64,000 bases of DNA from Bradymonadales bacterium (GCA_016931535.1 JAFGEP010000135.1:1-64000); one strand, 5' to 3'; shown: positions 25,027-34,365, counted from the stretch's first letter. Made by a program: numbers and translations. The notes: a model not told the origin generated them from the sequence alone.

Positions 25027-25078
25027 GCCAGCTTTCGTCGTGGCGGCCAAAGGGGTCATCGGCCGATGTGCTACCCTC

Positions 25079-26431
25079 TCAGGGACCGTTCAGGTGGTAC
25101 TGGTAGATCGCTTCACTGGCGAGGTAGGAACCCCGGATGTGCCAAAGCGCTCCGTTGCAGACCAGGCTGGAGACCGCGATGTTGGGATCCTCGATGGGGG
25201 CGAAGCCGACGAACCAGCTATAGGTCAACAACGGATCGGGCTCCGGCTGATCGGCTGAACGGTTGGACAGGGTTCCGGTCTTGCCGGCCACTTCCAGGTC
25301 ATCGGGCCACCCCCGGCGCTGGGCAAAGTAGCGTCGGGCCGTCCCATCAATGGTGGTGCGGGAGAGCACCCGGGTCATGATCCGGGAGGTTCCGCTGTGC
25401 ATGACACGTCGCCAGACGGTGGGTTGGTGTTGGTACAGGGTTCGCCCCGACCGATCTTCAATGGCCTCCACCAGGGTGGGCCGCATCATCTGACCCCCAT
25501 TGGCGATAGCCGCAACCATGAGGGCGCCGTGCAACGGGGAGAGGTAGGCATGGCGAAATCCGGCCGCCATGCGCGCGCGCTCCAGGCGGTCTTCGGGGAC
25601 CGCCGCGCTGCTGGGCTGCACCTCCAGCTCGAACGGGATCGGCTGGTTGAAGCCAAACCGCTCCAGCCAGGCACTCATCTGCTCCGCGGACAGATGGGCA
25701 TCGGTCTGGCGGGCGAAGTAGGCGTTGACCGATCCCGCCATGGCCGAGACCATGTCGACACAGACCCGATCCCGCCTCGGATCGGGGGTCAGATCCGAGA
25801 GCCTCACCGAGCGCTCTACCCTGGGCACACACACGCTCTCGTCCGGATCGACCCCGGCCTCCTCGATCAGCGCGGTACCGGTCACGATCTTGAAGATACT
25901 GGCGGCATAGGCGCCCGAGCTGCTGGCGGGGTGGTCCCAGGGGGCCGGGTCGGAGGTCGCCTCCACCCAGGCCAGCACCCGTCCGGTCACCGGATCCAGC
26001 GCGACCAGGGACTCTGCCGGCTCGGCGTAACGGCGCACCGTGGCGGTCAAGTGGGTCTGGAGATGGGGGTCGAGCGTCAGGATGATCCGCATCCCGTTCT
26101 CCTGTTCCAGCACCAGCTTCCCGAGCGACTCGTCCAGCGAGGCATCTTCCAGGTTGATGGTGATCCCGTCCAGGATCTGGGAGGGGTCGCTCGGTGTGTC
26201 GAATTCCGGGGTGTTCCGCCTTGGGTCCGATTCCTCGGCGATCGCGGACGCTTGGCCGGGGATCTGCCAGAGTGAACCCTGGACCAACCTGGCCCGGCAG
26301 GTGGGTTCCGGAGTGGGGGCAGACAGAGACGGGCTGCTGTCGGCTTTCCAGGGCGCTGCCAGCAGGCTGGTGATCACCAGGACGAGGCCCACTGCTTCGG
26401 TGAAACCGGCTTTTCTCGTAATGCTCGCCAT
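25079..26431 (-). CDS. Penicillin-binding transpeptidase (class B-like)
   Basis: This protein has 450 residues from the ATG at 26431. One N-terminal hydrophobic segment (TEAVGLVLVITSLLA) acts as signal or anchor. The transpeptidase domain has all three serine-enzyme motifs: SIFK (Ser near residue 177), SVN near 232 and KTG in AGKTGTLSN near 383, followed by SWFVGFAP. It starts with MRIILTLDPHLQTHLT...VALDPVTGRVLAWV, typical of the PBP2/PBP3 transpeptidase fold. It should cross-link peptidoglycan in the periplasm. The region before the catalytic domain is short, without a full dimerisation domain, so it may be a specialised PBP. It is the last gene of the unit that starts at 28765. Confidence 0.88.
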   Translation of the reverse strand: MASITRKAGFTEAVGLVLVITSLLAAPWKADSSPSLSAPTPEPTCRARLVQGSLWQIPGQASAIAEESDPRRNTPEFDTPSDPSQILDGITINLEDASLDESLGKLVLEQENGMRIILTLDPHLQTHLTATVRRYAEPAESLVALDPVTGRVLAWVEATSDPAPWDHPASSSGAYAASIFKIVTGTALIEEAGVDPDESVCVPRVERSVRLSDLTPDPRRDRVCVDMVSAMAGSVNAYFARQTDAHLSAEQMSAWLERFGFNQPIPFELEVQPSSAAVPEDRLERARMAAGFRHAYLSPLHGALMVAAIANGGQMMRPTLVEAIEDRSGRTLYQHQPTVWRRVMHSGTSRIMTRVLSRTTIDGTARRYFAQRRGWPDDLEVAGKTGTLSNRSADQPEPDPLLTYSWFVGFAPIEDPNIAVSSLVCNGALWHIRGSYLASEAIYQYHLNGP

Positions 26432-26485
26432 CTCACTCACCCATGCCGGTCTGCTCGGCGTTCGGTGGCTCCTCTCGATCTCCCG

Positions 26486-27637
26486 TCAAACCGGTTGTCC
26501 CGATTCGTCGAGCCAGGACTCCAAAGCGGATCGGGCCTGCTGGATCAGTCGCGGCTCTACTTGAGCCATGCTGATGTGGGGAGATTCCTGAGGCTCGGCA
26601 AGCGGGACGACCGTGCACCCCTCCAGCAGAGATCCCAGATCACCCTGCACCTGGCCGGTGAAGATCGTGATGGGCCTTGCCAGAGGACGCGCCAGCTTCA
26701 GGACGGTTCCCACCAGCTTGCCCTCTGCCGTGGTCCGGTCGACCCGCCCTTCGCCCGTCCAGACCAGATCCGCCTCCTGGATGGCCCGCTCGAGCCCCAC
26801 CAGCTCCGCTACGGCCGGCCCACCCGGTCGGATGCGGGTCCTGGTGGCCAGCATGACCCCGAAGGGGATCCCCCCGCCCGCCCCGCTTCCCGGACAGGTG
26901 GGATCGACTCCGCTCCGGGAAGCCATCCGGTCTGCCCAGGCCTGTACCTCCTGCTGCAACTGGGTGACCTCGGCGGGGGCTGCCCCTTTTTGCGGGGCGA
27001 ACAAGGCCACGGCTCCCGTAGGACCCACCAGGGGGGTGCTCACATCGCACCAGCACTCCACTTCGACCTCTGTCCACGGGGGGGGCAGCTCGATCCGAGT
27101 CGCCTCCAGGGCATCTGTGGGCTGGTGAACCGATATCGATCCTCGACCGCTGCGAAAGCGGACATTCAGCCCTGCAGCCACCGAGGCGCCGCCCTCGACG
27201 GTGGCGGTGCCGCCCACGCCGAGCACCAGCCGCCGGGGGGAGCAGGATCTCATGGCCAGAAGGTACTCGCCCACCCCCCTGGCGGTCCGCTGGCGGGGAG
27301 TATCGCATCGCGTGTGGCGCAGCCCTACGACCTCGGCCGATTCACCGAAGGCGGTCGCCGACGATTCGTGCCAGAGCCACCGGGCATCGACGAAGGCCGC
27401 CTGGCCCCCCCTGTCCACTGCGGTACAGCTCGCCGTGCGGACCTCTCCGCCGATGGCTTGTCGGATGGCGTCGAGGAACCCTTCCCCCCCATCGGACATG
27501 GGGATGGTCCGGATAGACAGGTCGAGCCCCCTGCCCTGCGCGGCCCGCCGAGCGCCCTCTGCCAGCAGGCCGGCAACCGCATCTGAGCTGCGGCACTGTT
27601 TGAAGGAATCCGGCGCTATCAAGAGTCGAATGGCCAC
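26486..27637 (-). CDS. glxK: Glycerate kinase (GK1 family)
   Basis: This 383-residue protein phosphorylates D-glycerate with ATP, feeding 2- or 3-phosphoglycerate into central carbon metabolism. Family motifs are plain: LIAPDSFKQCRSSDAV at the N-terminus, IPMSDGGEGFLDA, a glycine-rich LGVGGTATVEGGASVAAGL loop, CDVSTPLVGPTGA, APQKGA, GAGGGIPFG, and DLVWTGEGRVDRTTAEGK. The usual serine in APDSFKG-S is kept. It is cytoplasmic. Its start abuts the stop of the endopeptidase gene with no gap, and the PBP gene follows after 54 bp, so a metabolic enzyme sits inside a wall-synthesis operon. Confidence 0.92.
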   Translation of the reverse strand: MAIRLLIAPDSFKQCRSSDAVAGLLAEGARRAAQGRGLDLSIRTIPMSDGGEGFLDAIRQAIGGEVRTASCTAVDRGGQAAFVDARWLWHESSATAFGESAEVVGLRHTRCDTPRQRTARGVGEYLLAMRSCSPRRLVLGVGGTATVEGGASVAAGLNVRFRSGRGSISVHQPTDALEATRIELPPPWTEVEVECWCDVSTPLVGPTGAVALFAPQKGAAPAEVTQLQQEVQAWADRMASRSGVDPTCPGSGAGGGIPFGVMLATRTRIRPGGPAVAELVGLERAIQEADLVWTGEGRVDRTTAEGKLVGTVLKLARPLARPITIFTGQVQGDLGSLLEGCTVVPLAEPQESPHISMAQVEPRLIQQARSALESWLDESGQPV

Positions 27638-28765
27638 CTAGTTGGTACACCGATTGTCCATCGGAGAGCACCGGAACCGGATGTGGATGTGATCGTCGTG
27701 CCCCCGCGCATGTCGGATGATGCCCCCCCCGCCATTTCTTCGGGGATACTGGAACCATTCGGCCAGCTGCTGCTGGGTCGCCCCCCTCTGGCGCAGGTAG
27801 TCGTACAAGGCGGCTTGCAGCTCGTGATCGACAAAGATGTACTGGACAGCACCGGTATCGATGAAGCTCTTCAACAGGTACCAGGTCAACCGGACGTCCA
27901 GGGTCTCCGGCGTCGCTCGGGCGAACCCTCCCTGATCGCTCCGGTTGACCAGGTAGTACCCGATATCCACGTCCCGACCGCTCTGGTGCGATGCATGGGG
28001 GCGCATCCGCCCTCCCCTCTGGTAGCTCAGATCACCCACGGTGACGTTGGGCGCATCGGGATAACGCCGGTGCATCCGATCGAACACCTCGGTCAGCAAG
28101 CGGATGGTGTCCTGGGTCCCCCAGGAGCGAGAGGGGTTGCGCACCCGGTACCCTGGACCCGGCTCGAGCTGGACTCCAAGCGACAACCGGCCCCGGTTCG
28201 GTCGACCGATGCTCGAGCTGCGGTGCCGACCGGATGGCACCCGGATAGATAGCTCCTGGCCCTCTCGGATGCGATCGGGGTTGATGCCCGGATTCCACGC
28301 GGTCAGGTCGCTCACCGTGACGCCATAGCGTTGGGCGATTCGAGAAAGCGTATCGCCCCGTTCCACGATGTAGCTGGTTCCAGTCCGCCGCTGGCTGTTT
28401 CTTCCCGAGCTGTTCTGGTTTTGCTCGTTCGATCGACTGGAGCTGGTCCGGATGATCAGCTCCTGACCCACGCGGATGAGGTCCGACTCCAGGTCATTCC
28501 ACCTGCGGATCTCGTCCACCGTCACCCCGTACTCGTTGGCCAGCTCGCTCAACGTTTCACCGCGGCGAACGGTGTGGCGGATCCGGCCTCTCCTCGTCGC
28601 GAGGCGGATCTCCTCTCGGTCAGCGGTCTGCCCGCTGCCGCTCTCCACTGTGTCGGTGCTGGGGAGGTTTCGTGCAATGGAGGCGCTAGAGGGGGTCCCC
28701 CACCCTGAGATGGTCAGCACGAGAACAATCGGTATCCAAGCTCGCCCCACCAGAATCACCCGCAT
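27638..28765 (-). CDS. LysM-domain murein endopeptidase (MepA/M74-like)
   Basis: This protein has 375 residues from the ATG at 28765, which begins a signal peptide (RVILVGRAWIPIVLVLTISG). Two LysM domains, near 64-108 (HTVRRGETLSELANEYGVT) and 130-175 (YIVERGDTLSRIAQRYGVT), bind peptidoglycan glycan. The C-terminal domain matches the penicillin-insensitive endopeptidase family: GDLSYQRGG, HASHQSGRDVDIGYY near 255-270 and HARGHDDHIHIRF near 350-362, which carry the zinc-binding His/Asp residues. It should cut the D-Ala-mDAP cross-links of the wall in the periplasm. It is the first gene of the operon with glycerate kinase and the transpeptidase. Confidence 0.9.
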   Translation of the reverse strand: MRVILVGRAWIPIVLVLTISGWGTPSSASIARNLPSTDTVESGSGQTADREEIRLATRRGRIRHTVRRGETLSELANEYGVTVDEIRRWNDLESDLIRVGQELIIRTSSSRSNEQNQNSSGRNSQRRTGTSYIVERGDTLSRIAQRYGVTVSDLTAWNPGINPDRIREGQELSIRVPSGRHRSSSIGRPNRGRLSLGVQLEPGPGYRVRNPSRSWGTQDTIRLLTEVFDRMHRRYPDAPNVTVGDLSYQRGGRMRPHASHQSGRDVDIGYYLVNRSDQGGFARATPETLDVRLTWYLLKSFIDTGAVQYIFVDHELQAALYDYLRQRGATQQQLAEWFQYPRRNGGGGIIRHARGHDDHIHIRFRCSPMDNRCTN

Positions 28766-28790
28766 CTCGCCATGGTTCCACCTCAAAATG

Positions 28791-28838
28791 AAAAATTGGG
28801 GCTGGGAAGGCAAAAAAACCACACCCCTTCCCCCCAGC
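28791..28838 (-). terminator. Rho-independent terminator after dnaJ-rpoH
   Basis: On the minus strand a long stem, GCTGGGGGGAAGG against CCTTCCCAGC (28826-28838 with 28801-28810), has a 3-base bulge and a 15-base loop. It is followed by CCCAATTTTTC. It lies 63 bp past the rpoH stop and just before the endopeptidase start, so it could also attenuate read-through into that operon. Confidence 0.6.
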
Positions 28839-28900
28839 CAGCTCCAGACTTTCTAGAACAGGTTGCCCGGCTCGTCCAGCAAAGAGTGGAACGGACCCAC

Positions 28901-30061
28901 TCAAGAAAAAAGAGGAAATGTTATGTTTTCAATTAGATGTCTTTCATCTCCCAGAAAACGCTTTAGCTTTTTGAGCACCCGAGACTCCAGCTGGCGGGCT
29001 CGCTCTCGAGACACCCCGAAGAGGTTTCCAAGAGCCTGCAATGTCACGGGCTTCTCCGCCATCAGCCGCCGAACCCAGATCTCCAGCTCCCGCCCGGTCA
29101 ACGTGGTGGCAAACTCCTCCAGCCTCTCCAACAGGTAGTTCGTGATCTGCTGCTTCGACAGCATCTCGTCTACCGCTGGCTGCTCCGAGGGCAGCAGGTC
29201 GATCAGCCGATCGCGGTCGCGCTCCAGGAGCGGAGTCTCCAGAGAGACCTCCTTGGTCGCCAGCCGCGTCTCCATCTCCATGATGTCCTTGACGCGCACG
29301 CTCAGAGCCTTGGCCAGAAGCCTCGGCGTGGGTCTGAAACCTTGCCTTTCCAGTCGCTCCCGCTCCCTCTGCAGGTTGTAGAACAACTTGCGCTGCGCCT
29401 GGGTTGTTCCCACCTTGACCAGCCGGTGGTTGTCCATCAAAAACTTCAATATGTACGCCCGGATCCACCACTGGGCATAGGAAGACAGTCGGATGTTTCG
29501 CTCCGGATCGAACTTCCGGACCGCCTGCAACAACCCCAGGTTTCCTTCCTGGATGATGTCGAGCAGATCGGTCCATGGACTCTGGTACTCCAGGGCGATC
29601 TTGACCACCAATCGAAGGTTGCTGGTGATCAGCCGAACCGCCACCCGGATGTCCCTGGTCTCTACAAATCGCCGGGTCAGTTCCCGTTCCTGTTCCCTGT
29701 CGAGGATGGTATAGCGCCGGATATCCGACAGGTAGCGCTCCACCGGATCGGAGACCCGAGTCCGTTCGTTGCTGGCCGTGGCAGCCGTTTGAAGGGCCAG
29801 AGTGCGTTCCAGTTCCGCGGCCTCTTCCTCGGGGGCGGTCGGTTCACCCGATCCTGCGGGTTCGGTTTCTGAGGGGGGGGCGCTCTCTTCGGCCGGCTTG
29901 TCATCGCCATTTGTCCGCTGTTGGGGGGTATCCTCCGATCCGTCTGAAGAGGGGTGTTCCCACTCGTCAACCGCTGGCACCTGGCCGGCGTCTGCAGAAG
30001 ACCCCTCCTCCAGGTGGTGAACCTGGGCTGGAACCTCAGGCGCAGACAGTGGTTTCTTCAT
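28901..30061 (-). CDS. rpoH: RNA polymerase sigma-32 family factor (RpoH-type)
   Basis: This is a 386-residue protein. The sigma core starts near residue 100: DPVERYLSDIRRYTILDREQE (region 1.2), NLRLVVKIALEYQ and DIIQEGNLGLLQAVRKFDPER (region 2), SYAQWWIRAYILKFLMDNHRL (region 2.3-2.4) and SRERARQLESRVLKKLKRFL (region 4.2). The stretch VKVGTTQAQRKLFYNL is a strong RpoH signature. About 95 acidic, Pro/Glu-rich residues precede the core, an extension not present in the enterobacterial factor. It should direct RNA polymerase to heat-shock promoters. It follows dnaJ by 79 bp in the same transcript and has a hairpin in its leader (30086-30109). Confidence 0.9.
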   Translation of the reverse strand: MKKPLSAPEVPAQVHHLEEGSSADAGQVPAVDEWEHPSSDGSEDTPQQRTNGDDKPAEESAPPSETEPAGSGEPTAPEEEAAELERTLALQTAATASNERTRVSDPVERYLSDIRRYTILDREQERELTRRFVETRDIRVAVRLITSNLRLVVKIALEYQSPWTDLLDIIQEGNLGLLQAVRKFDPERNIRLSSYAQWWIRAYILKFLMDNHRLVKVGTTQAQRKLFYNLQRERERLERQGFRPTPRLLAKALSVRVKDIMEMETRLATKEVSLETPLLERDRDRLIDLLPSEQPAVDEMLSKQQITNYLLERLEEFATTLTGRELEIWVRRLMAEKPVTLQALGNLFGVSRERARQLESRVLKKLKRFLGDERHLIENITFPLFS

Positions 30062-30085
30062 GGTTGCTCGCCGGGAAAACCGACC

Positions 30086-30109
30086 GGGGGATCCTCACGG
30101 ATCAACCCC
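30086..30109 (-). promoter_or_regulatory. Leader hairpin between dnaJ and rpoH
   Basis: On the minus strand GGGG then GATCC pairs with GGATC then CCCC around a GTGA loop, a 9-bp stem with a two-base bulge, 25 bp upstream of the rpoH ATG. No T-run follows directly. It could tune rpoH translation, but this is inference from position. Confidence 0.4.
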
Positions 30110-30140
30110 ATCGATCTCTAATGTAGCCTCATTCCGGCAA

Positions 30141-31262
30141 TTAATTAAGCTTTTCCCGGAGCCTCTCGAAGATCCCCTGGCGCGCCGGAGATGGCGCCAC
30201 CGATACTCCCGAGTGTTCGGCGTAGGCCGAGAGCAGCTCTCTCTGCTTCTGGTCCAGCTTGGTAGGAATATCGACGATCAGATCGACGACCAGTTTTCCT
30301 CGGCCACGGCCGCCGTCCACCGGCATCCCCTCCCCTTCCACCACGAACTGGGTACCAGACTGGGTCCCCGGTTCCACGGTGCGACGGAGGGGCTCGGAGG
30401 AGTGAGGCGAAGGGACCTCGATCTCGCAACCGAGGGCAGCCTGTACGAAGTCGATATGGATGGTGGTCACCAGGTGGGGACCGTGTCGTTCGAACCGTTC
30501 GCTCGGCAGGACGTTGAGGAAGAGGTAGAGGTCGCCGTTGGGCCCTCCGCTTTCGCTTGCGTTCCCCTTTCCACGCAGGCGCAATCGGGTTCCTGTGTCC
30601 ACCCCGGCTGGGATATGGACCTTGACCTCGGTCTCGACCGTCACCCGGCCTTCGCCAGCACATTGTTGGCAGGGATCTACTATGACCTTCCCCTGGCCCT
30701 GGCAACGAGGGCAGGTGGTGGCGATGGTGAAGAAGCCCTGCGTGTGATGGACCTGACCTCGCCCTCCACAGCTTTTACAGGTAGATGGGGTGCTGCCGGG
30801 AGCCGCTCCCGAGCCGCCACAAGTCTCACATCGCCGGGTGGTGGGGATCTGGAACACCTTCTCGATCCCATGAACGGCGTCGTCGAACTCGATGGTCAAC
30901 TCCACCTGGATATCGCCACCCGGCGACGGCCCTCGATTTCGCCGCCGAGAGCCAAAACCGAACAGATCGGAGAAGCCGAAGATGTCGCTGAACTGCTGGA
31001 AGATGTCGTCTACCGAGAACCCCCCTTGCTGGCCTTTCAACCCCTCGTGTCCGTATCGGTCATAGATGGCCTTCTTCTCGGGGTTGGACAGGACTTCGTA
31101 GGCCTCGGCAGCCTCCTTGAACCGCTCCTCCGCCTCGACATCGCCCGGGTTGCGGTCCGGATGGTAGGTCATGGCCTTCGCTCGATAGGCCTTTTTGATC
31201 TGCTGGGCATCGGCGTTTCGGCTAACCCCCAGGACTTCGTAGTAATCGCGTGTAATGGCCAT
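30141..31262 (-). CDS. dnaJ: Chaperone DnaJ (Hsp40)
   Basis: This protein has 373 residues from the ATG at 31262, where the J domain begins normally (AITRDYYEVLGVSRNAD). The HPD loop is intact at residues 34-36. A Gly/Phe-rich region (DIFGFSDLFGFGSRRR) is followed by the zinc-binding domain with four CxxCxGxG repeats (CETCGGSG, CKSCGGRG, CPRCQGQG, CQQCAGEG) and the two C-terminal substrate-binding domains. It is the cytoplasmic co-chaperone that delivers unfolded clients to DnaK and stimulates its ATPase. No dnaK or grpE is adjacent. It is cotranscribed with rpoH from a clear promoter at 31299-31326. Confidence 0.97.
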   Translation of the reverse strand: MAITRDYYEVLGVSRNADAQQIKKAYRAKAMTYHPDRNPGDVEAEERFKEAAEAYEVLSNPEKKAIYDRYGHEGLKGQQGGFSVDDIFQQFSDIFGFSDLFGFGSRRRNRGPSPGGDIQVELTIEFDDAVHGIEKVFQIPTTRRCETCGGSGAAPGSTPSTCKSCGGRGQVHHTQGFFTIATTCPRCQGQGKVIVDPCQQCAGEGRVTVETEVKVHIPAGVDTGTRLRLRGKGNASESGGPNGDLYLFLNVLPSERFERHGPHLVTTIHIDFVQAALGCEIEVPSPHSSEPLRRTVEPGTQSGTQFVVEGEGMPVDGGRGRGKLVVDLIVDIPTKLDQKQRELLSAYAEHSGVSVAPSPARQGIFERLREKLN

Positions 31263-31298
31263 GACCCGGTATGTACCGAAGAGCAAAAAAGCAGTGGA

Positions 31299-31326
31299 AG
31301 TGTATGCACCTGTTGGCGGCTGTCAA
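31299..31326 (-). promoter_or_regulatory. Sigma-70-type promoter of dnaJ-rpoH
   Basis: On the minus strand a perfect TTGACA (complement of 31321-31326) is followed after 16 bp by TACACT (complement of 31299-31304), 37 bp upstream of the dnaJ ATG. No CIRCE-type inverted repeat or sigma-32 box was recognised. Confidence 0.65.
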
Positions 31327-31453
31327 TTGCGGTGATCCCCACAACCTCCCCGTTTCCCAAAGAGCGATGCGAACCTCGTGAGCCTCGCTCACGGCACGGG
31401 CGGTAGCCTCCAAAGCCCGACCGCACTTTCCTGAGACCGCGTGGACTGCTAGC

Positions 31454-34297
31454 ATGAAGCGTGATTCCCTTCAAGGAGCCGCTGCATTCGGCGGTGCAAA
31501 AGGGGTGCTTCGATCTGTCATGGCTCGAATGCCGGTTTCACTCATCGCTCTGATCGGCTTGGTGGTCGCCTGGCCCGCCGCACTCAGGGCCGACAGCCTG
31601 GCCGACGCGCAAATGCTCGTCCTTCATGGCGAGTACGAGCAGGCGATCTCGACCCTCCAACAGCTGGTCTCCCACTCCCCCTCCGTAGAGGCCAGCACCC
31701 TCCTCGGACAGGTCCTGGTGCTGCTGGGCAGACACCGGGAAGCGGCCGAGGTCCTGCGACCCCTGGCGGTCCAGGATTCCCCCAGCATGGACGCCATCGT
31801 CGCCTACTCCAATCTCCTGGTCGCCAGAGGACAGCTCAACCAGGCACTTCACCAGCTGGAGGCTGCCTTCGCCCTGGACGGATCCCATCCTCAGGTCCGC
31901 CTCCTTCGCGGAGAGATCCGGGCCCGACTGGGTCAACAGAGCCGCGCCCGCCGAGATTTCCAGGAAATTGCCGCCTCCTACCAGTCCGGACAGGTCAGCT
32001 CTGCCCGCCACATGACCACCGTCGGCATCGCCTACCAGCGGTTGGGCCGGTATGAAGAGGCCAACTCCATCTTCGGGTTGGCCCTCCAGATGGACCCCTC
32101 CTCTCTCGAAACGCGGATGGCCTGGGCTTCCCTGTTGTACCAGAAGTATCGACCCGACCAGGCGGAGCAGTTGGCTCGCGAGATCCTGGACACCAATCCC
32201 CATCATCCCTCCGCCCTGGTCCTCCTCGGCAGGATCGCAATGGACCTGGACCACGACCTCGAGACCAGTATCCAACAGGCTTACCGCGCGCTCGAGGTCA
32301 ACCCCTACCTCCCCGAGGCCCGCGAGTTATTGGCCGAGGTGGCCCTGGATGACGAACGGTACGGTGAAGCGGAAGGACAGGTCGGAGTGGTCCTGGAGGT
32401 CAACCCAACCCGCCTGGAGTCGCTCTCCCTGTTGGCTGCCGCCTACTTCCTGCAAGACGACCACGAGTCCTTCAGGCAGTTGGAACAGCAGGTGATCGAG
32501 ATCAACCCGCACTACGCGGCCTTCTACTGCCTCGTGGCCAGGTTCACCTCTCGAACCGGTTGGGTGGAAGAAACCGCCGAGCTGTACCGGAAAGCGCTCG
32601 AAATCGACCCCAACGACGCCCTGGCCAGTCTGGGGCTCGGCCTGGCGCTCAGCCGAATGGGAGATGACAACACCGGCCTGACCTACCTTAGACAAGCCCG
32701 GGAGCGGGATCCATTCAATATCCAGGCCTACCACCTGGTCCAATTTCAGGAGACGACCTTGGCGGAGTACGAGATCGTCCAATCCGCCAATCTCCGGTTC
32801 CGATTCCATCGCGAGGAACGACCTGTCCTCGAACTCTACGTGGTCCCGTTGATGGAGTGGGTCTACCAGCAGCTGGTCCAACGCTACCAGTTCGAACCGG
32901 AAGGCCCCATCACCATCGAGCTGTTTCCCGATGCGCAGACCCTGGCCATCCGCAGCACCGGTCTTCTACAGGTCGATGCCCACGGCATCTCGTTTGGCCG
33001 CGTGGTGACCGGCCGTTCTCCCAGCGAGGGGAACCACAACTGGGCCGAGGTGCTGGCCCACGAGCTGTCCCATTGCTTCACGCTTCAGCTCAGTCGGGCA
33101 CGGATCCCCCGATGGCTGACCGAAGGAATGGCCGAGTTCGACACCCACCTGCTCAGACCGGAGTGGCGCCGAGAAGGTCATCACACCCTGATCGCACTCC
33201 TGGAGATGTCCCGCCTTCCCGGCATCCAGCAGTTGAGCCAGGCCTTCATCCGGGTCCAGGACATGGAGTCCACTCTGGCCAACTACCACCTGAGCATGCT
33301 GGCCGTCCAGTTCCTGACGGATCGGTGGGGGCAGGATTCGCCGCTGCGGATACTGGGGCGTTTGGCTCAGGGACACCGGTTCCCCGATGCCCTGCGGGAT
33401 GTCACCGGCCTGAGCGTGTCCCAGTTCGATGTCGCTTTTGATGGCTATCTGCGCGAGCTGCTCCAGCCCTTGATGGGTACCATCGAGCCGACTCCCATCC
33501 GCTACCAGGACCAGGAAAGCCTGGAGGCGCGGGTCAGAGCCGATCCGGCCAATGCCGATGCCTGGGCGGACCTGGCCATGGCCAAGTTCTTCTCCTTGAG
33601 GGTGGAGGAGTCCGAGTCCGCCTACCGCCGGACCCTGGAACTGGATCCCGACCACCCGTTGGGTCACCTGCTGGCCGGCTGGTTCGCGGCCAGGCAACGG
33701 CGGTACGAAGAGGGGCTGGCCCATTTCCAGCGAATCCTGGATGCCGGCTACGACGGCTACAACGTCCGTGTCGAGCTGGCCGCGCTGGCGCGCAGGACAG
33801 GTCGGACCTCGGAGGCGATCTTGCACTTCCGGCGGGCTCAACAGATCTACCCGCAGGGCTCCCAGTCCTACCGCGACCTGGCCGACATCTACCTCCGTTC
33901 GGGGGAGGTGTCGGCTGCCACAACGCAGCTGACCCAGCTTATCGCTCTGGACCAGTGGGACCTGCAGTCGATCCTTCGCTTGCTCGGCCTGCTGGTTCGC
34001 CAGGAACGATACCAACAGGCATGGGAAGCCTGCATCCAGGCCAACCAGGTCAACCCCTTTGCACCGACCCTGCACCACACCTGTGCCAGGGTGGCGATTC
34101 AGCTGGGGCGATGGGAGGAGGCGCGCACCGAGGTTCAAGCGGCGCTATTGCTGGAGGATGGCTCGCCTCAGGAGCTCACGGCGATGCTCGACGAGATTCT
34201 GGCCAATCAGCCAGATCCGGCGATGGCCCCTGAACCGGCCCAGACAGCCGACGAGCCGCCCGAGACCACCTCTGGCCTGCTCCCGCAGGTCCCATGA
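31454..34297 (+). CDS. Exported TPR protein with a gluzincin (HExxH) domain
   Basis: This protein has up to 947 residues from the ATG at 31454; ATGs at 31520 and 31529 would give a shorter and more usual signal-peptide n-region. The hydrophobic core is PVSLIALIGLVVAWPAAL. Residues about 50-430 are tetratricopeptide repeats (ALQMDPSSLETRMAWASLLY). The middle has a zinc-protease motif, VLAHELSHCF near 535, with the downstream WLTEGMAEFD near 553 supplying the third ligand, as in Peptidase_MA-like proteins. More TPRs and a Pro/Glu-rich tail follow. It is probably a periplasmic protease or a scaffold derived from one. A membrane protein with a related HELAH site is encoded at 35011-37380. Confidence 0.85.
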   Translation: MKRDSLQGAAAFGGAKGVLRSVMARMPVSLIALIGLVVAWPAALRADSLADAQMLVLHGEYEQAISTLQQLVSHSPSVEASTLLGQVLVLLGRHREAAEVLRPLAVQDSPSMDAIVAYSNLLVARGQLNQALHQLEAAFALDGSHPQVRLLRGEIRARLGQQSRARRDFQEIAASYQSGQVSSARHMTTVGIAYQRLGRYEEANSIFGLALQMDPSSLETRMAWASLLYQKYRPDQAEQLAREILDTNPHHPSALVLLGRIAMDLDHDLETSIQQAYRALEVNPYLPEARELLAEVALDDERYGEAEGQVGVVLEVNPTRLESLSLLAAAYFLQDDHESFRQLEQQVIEINPHYAAFYCLVARFTSRTGWVEETAELYRKALEIDPNDALASLGLGLALSRMGDDNTGLTYLRQARERDPFNIQAYHLVQFQETTLAEYEIVQSANLRFRFHREERPVLELYVVPLMEWVYQQLVQRYQFEPEGPITIELFPDAQTLAIRSTGLLQVDAHGISFGRVVTGRSPSEGNHNWAEVLAHELSHCFTLQLSRARIPRWLTEGMAEFDTHLLRPEWRREGHHTLIALLEMSRLPGIQQLSQAFIRVQDMESTLANYHLSMLAVQFLTDRWGQDSPLRILGRLAQGHRFPDALRDVTGLSVSQFDVAFDGYLRELLQPLMGTIEPTPIRYQDQESLEARVRADPANADAWADLAMAKFFSLRVEESESAYRRTLELDPDHPLGHLLAGWFAARQRRYEEGLAHFQRILDAGYDGYNVRVELAALARRTGRTSEAILHFRRAQQIYPQGSQSYRDLADIYLRSGEVSAATTQLTQLIALDQWDLQSILRLLGLLVRQERYQQAWEACIQANQVNPFAPTLHHTCARVAIQLGRWEEARTEVQAALLLEDGSPQELTAMLDEILANQPDPAMAPEPAQTADEPPETTSGLLPQVP

Positions 34298-34365
34298 GCG
34301 GTAATGCCGGCCATCTCCCGGTCGCTCGCCCAAAGAGGGGTCGTGGCGTCTGAGAGGGAGCAAGA

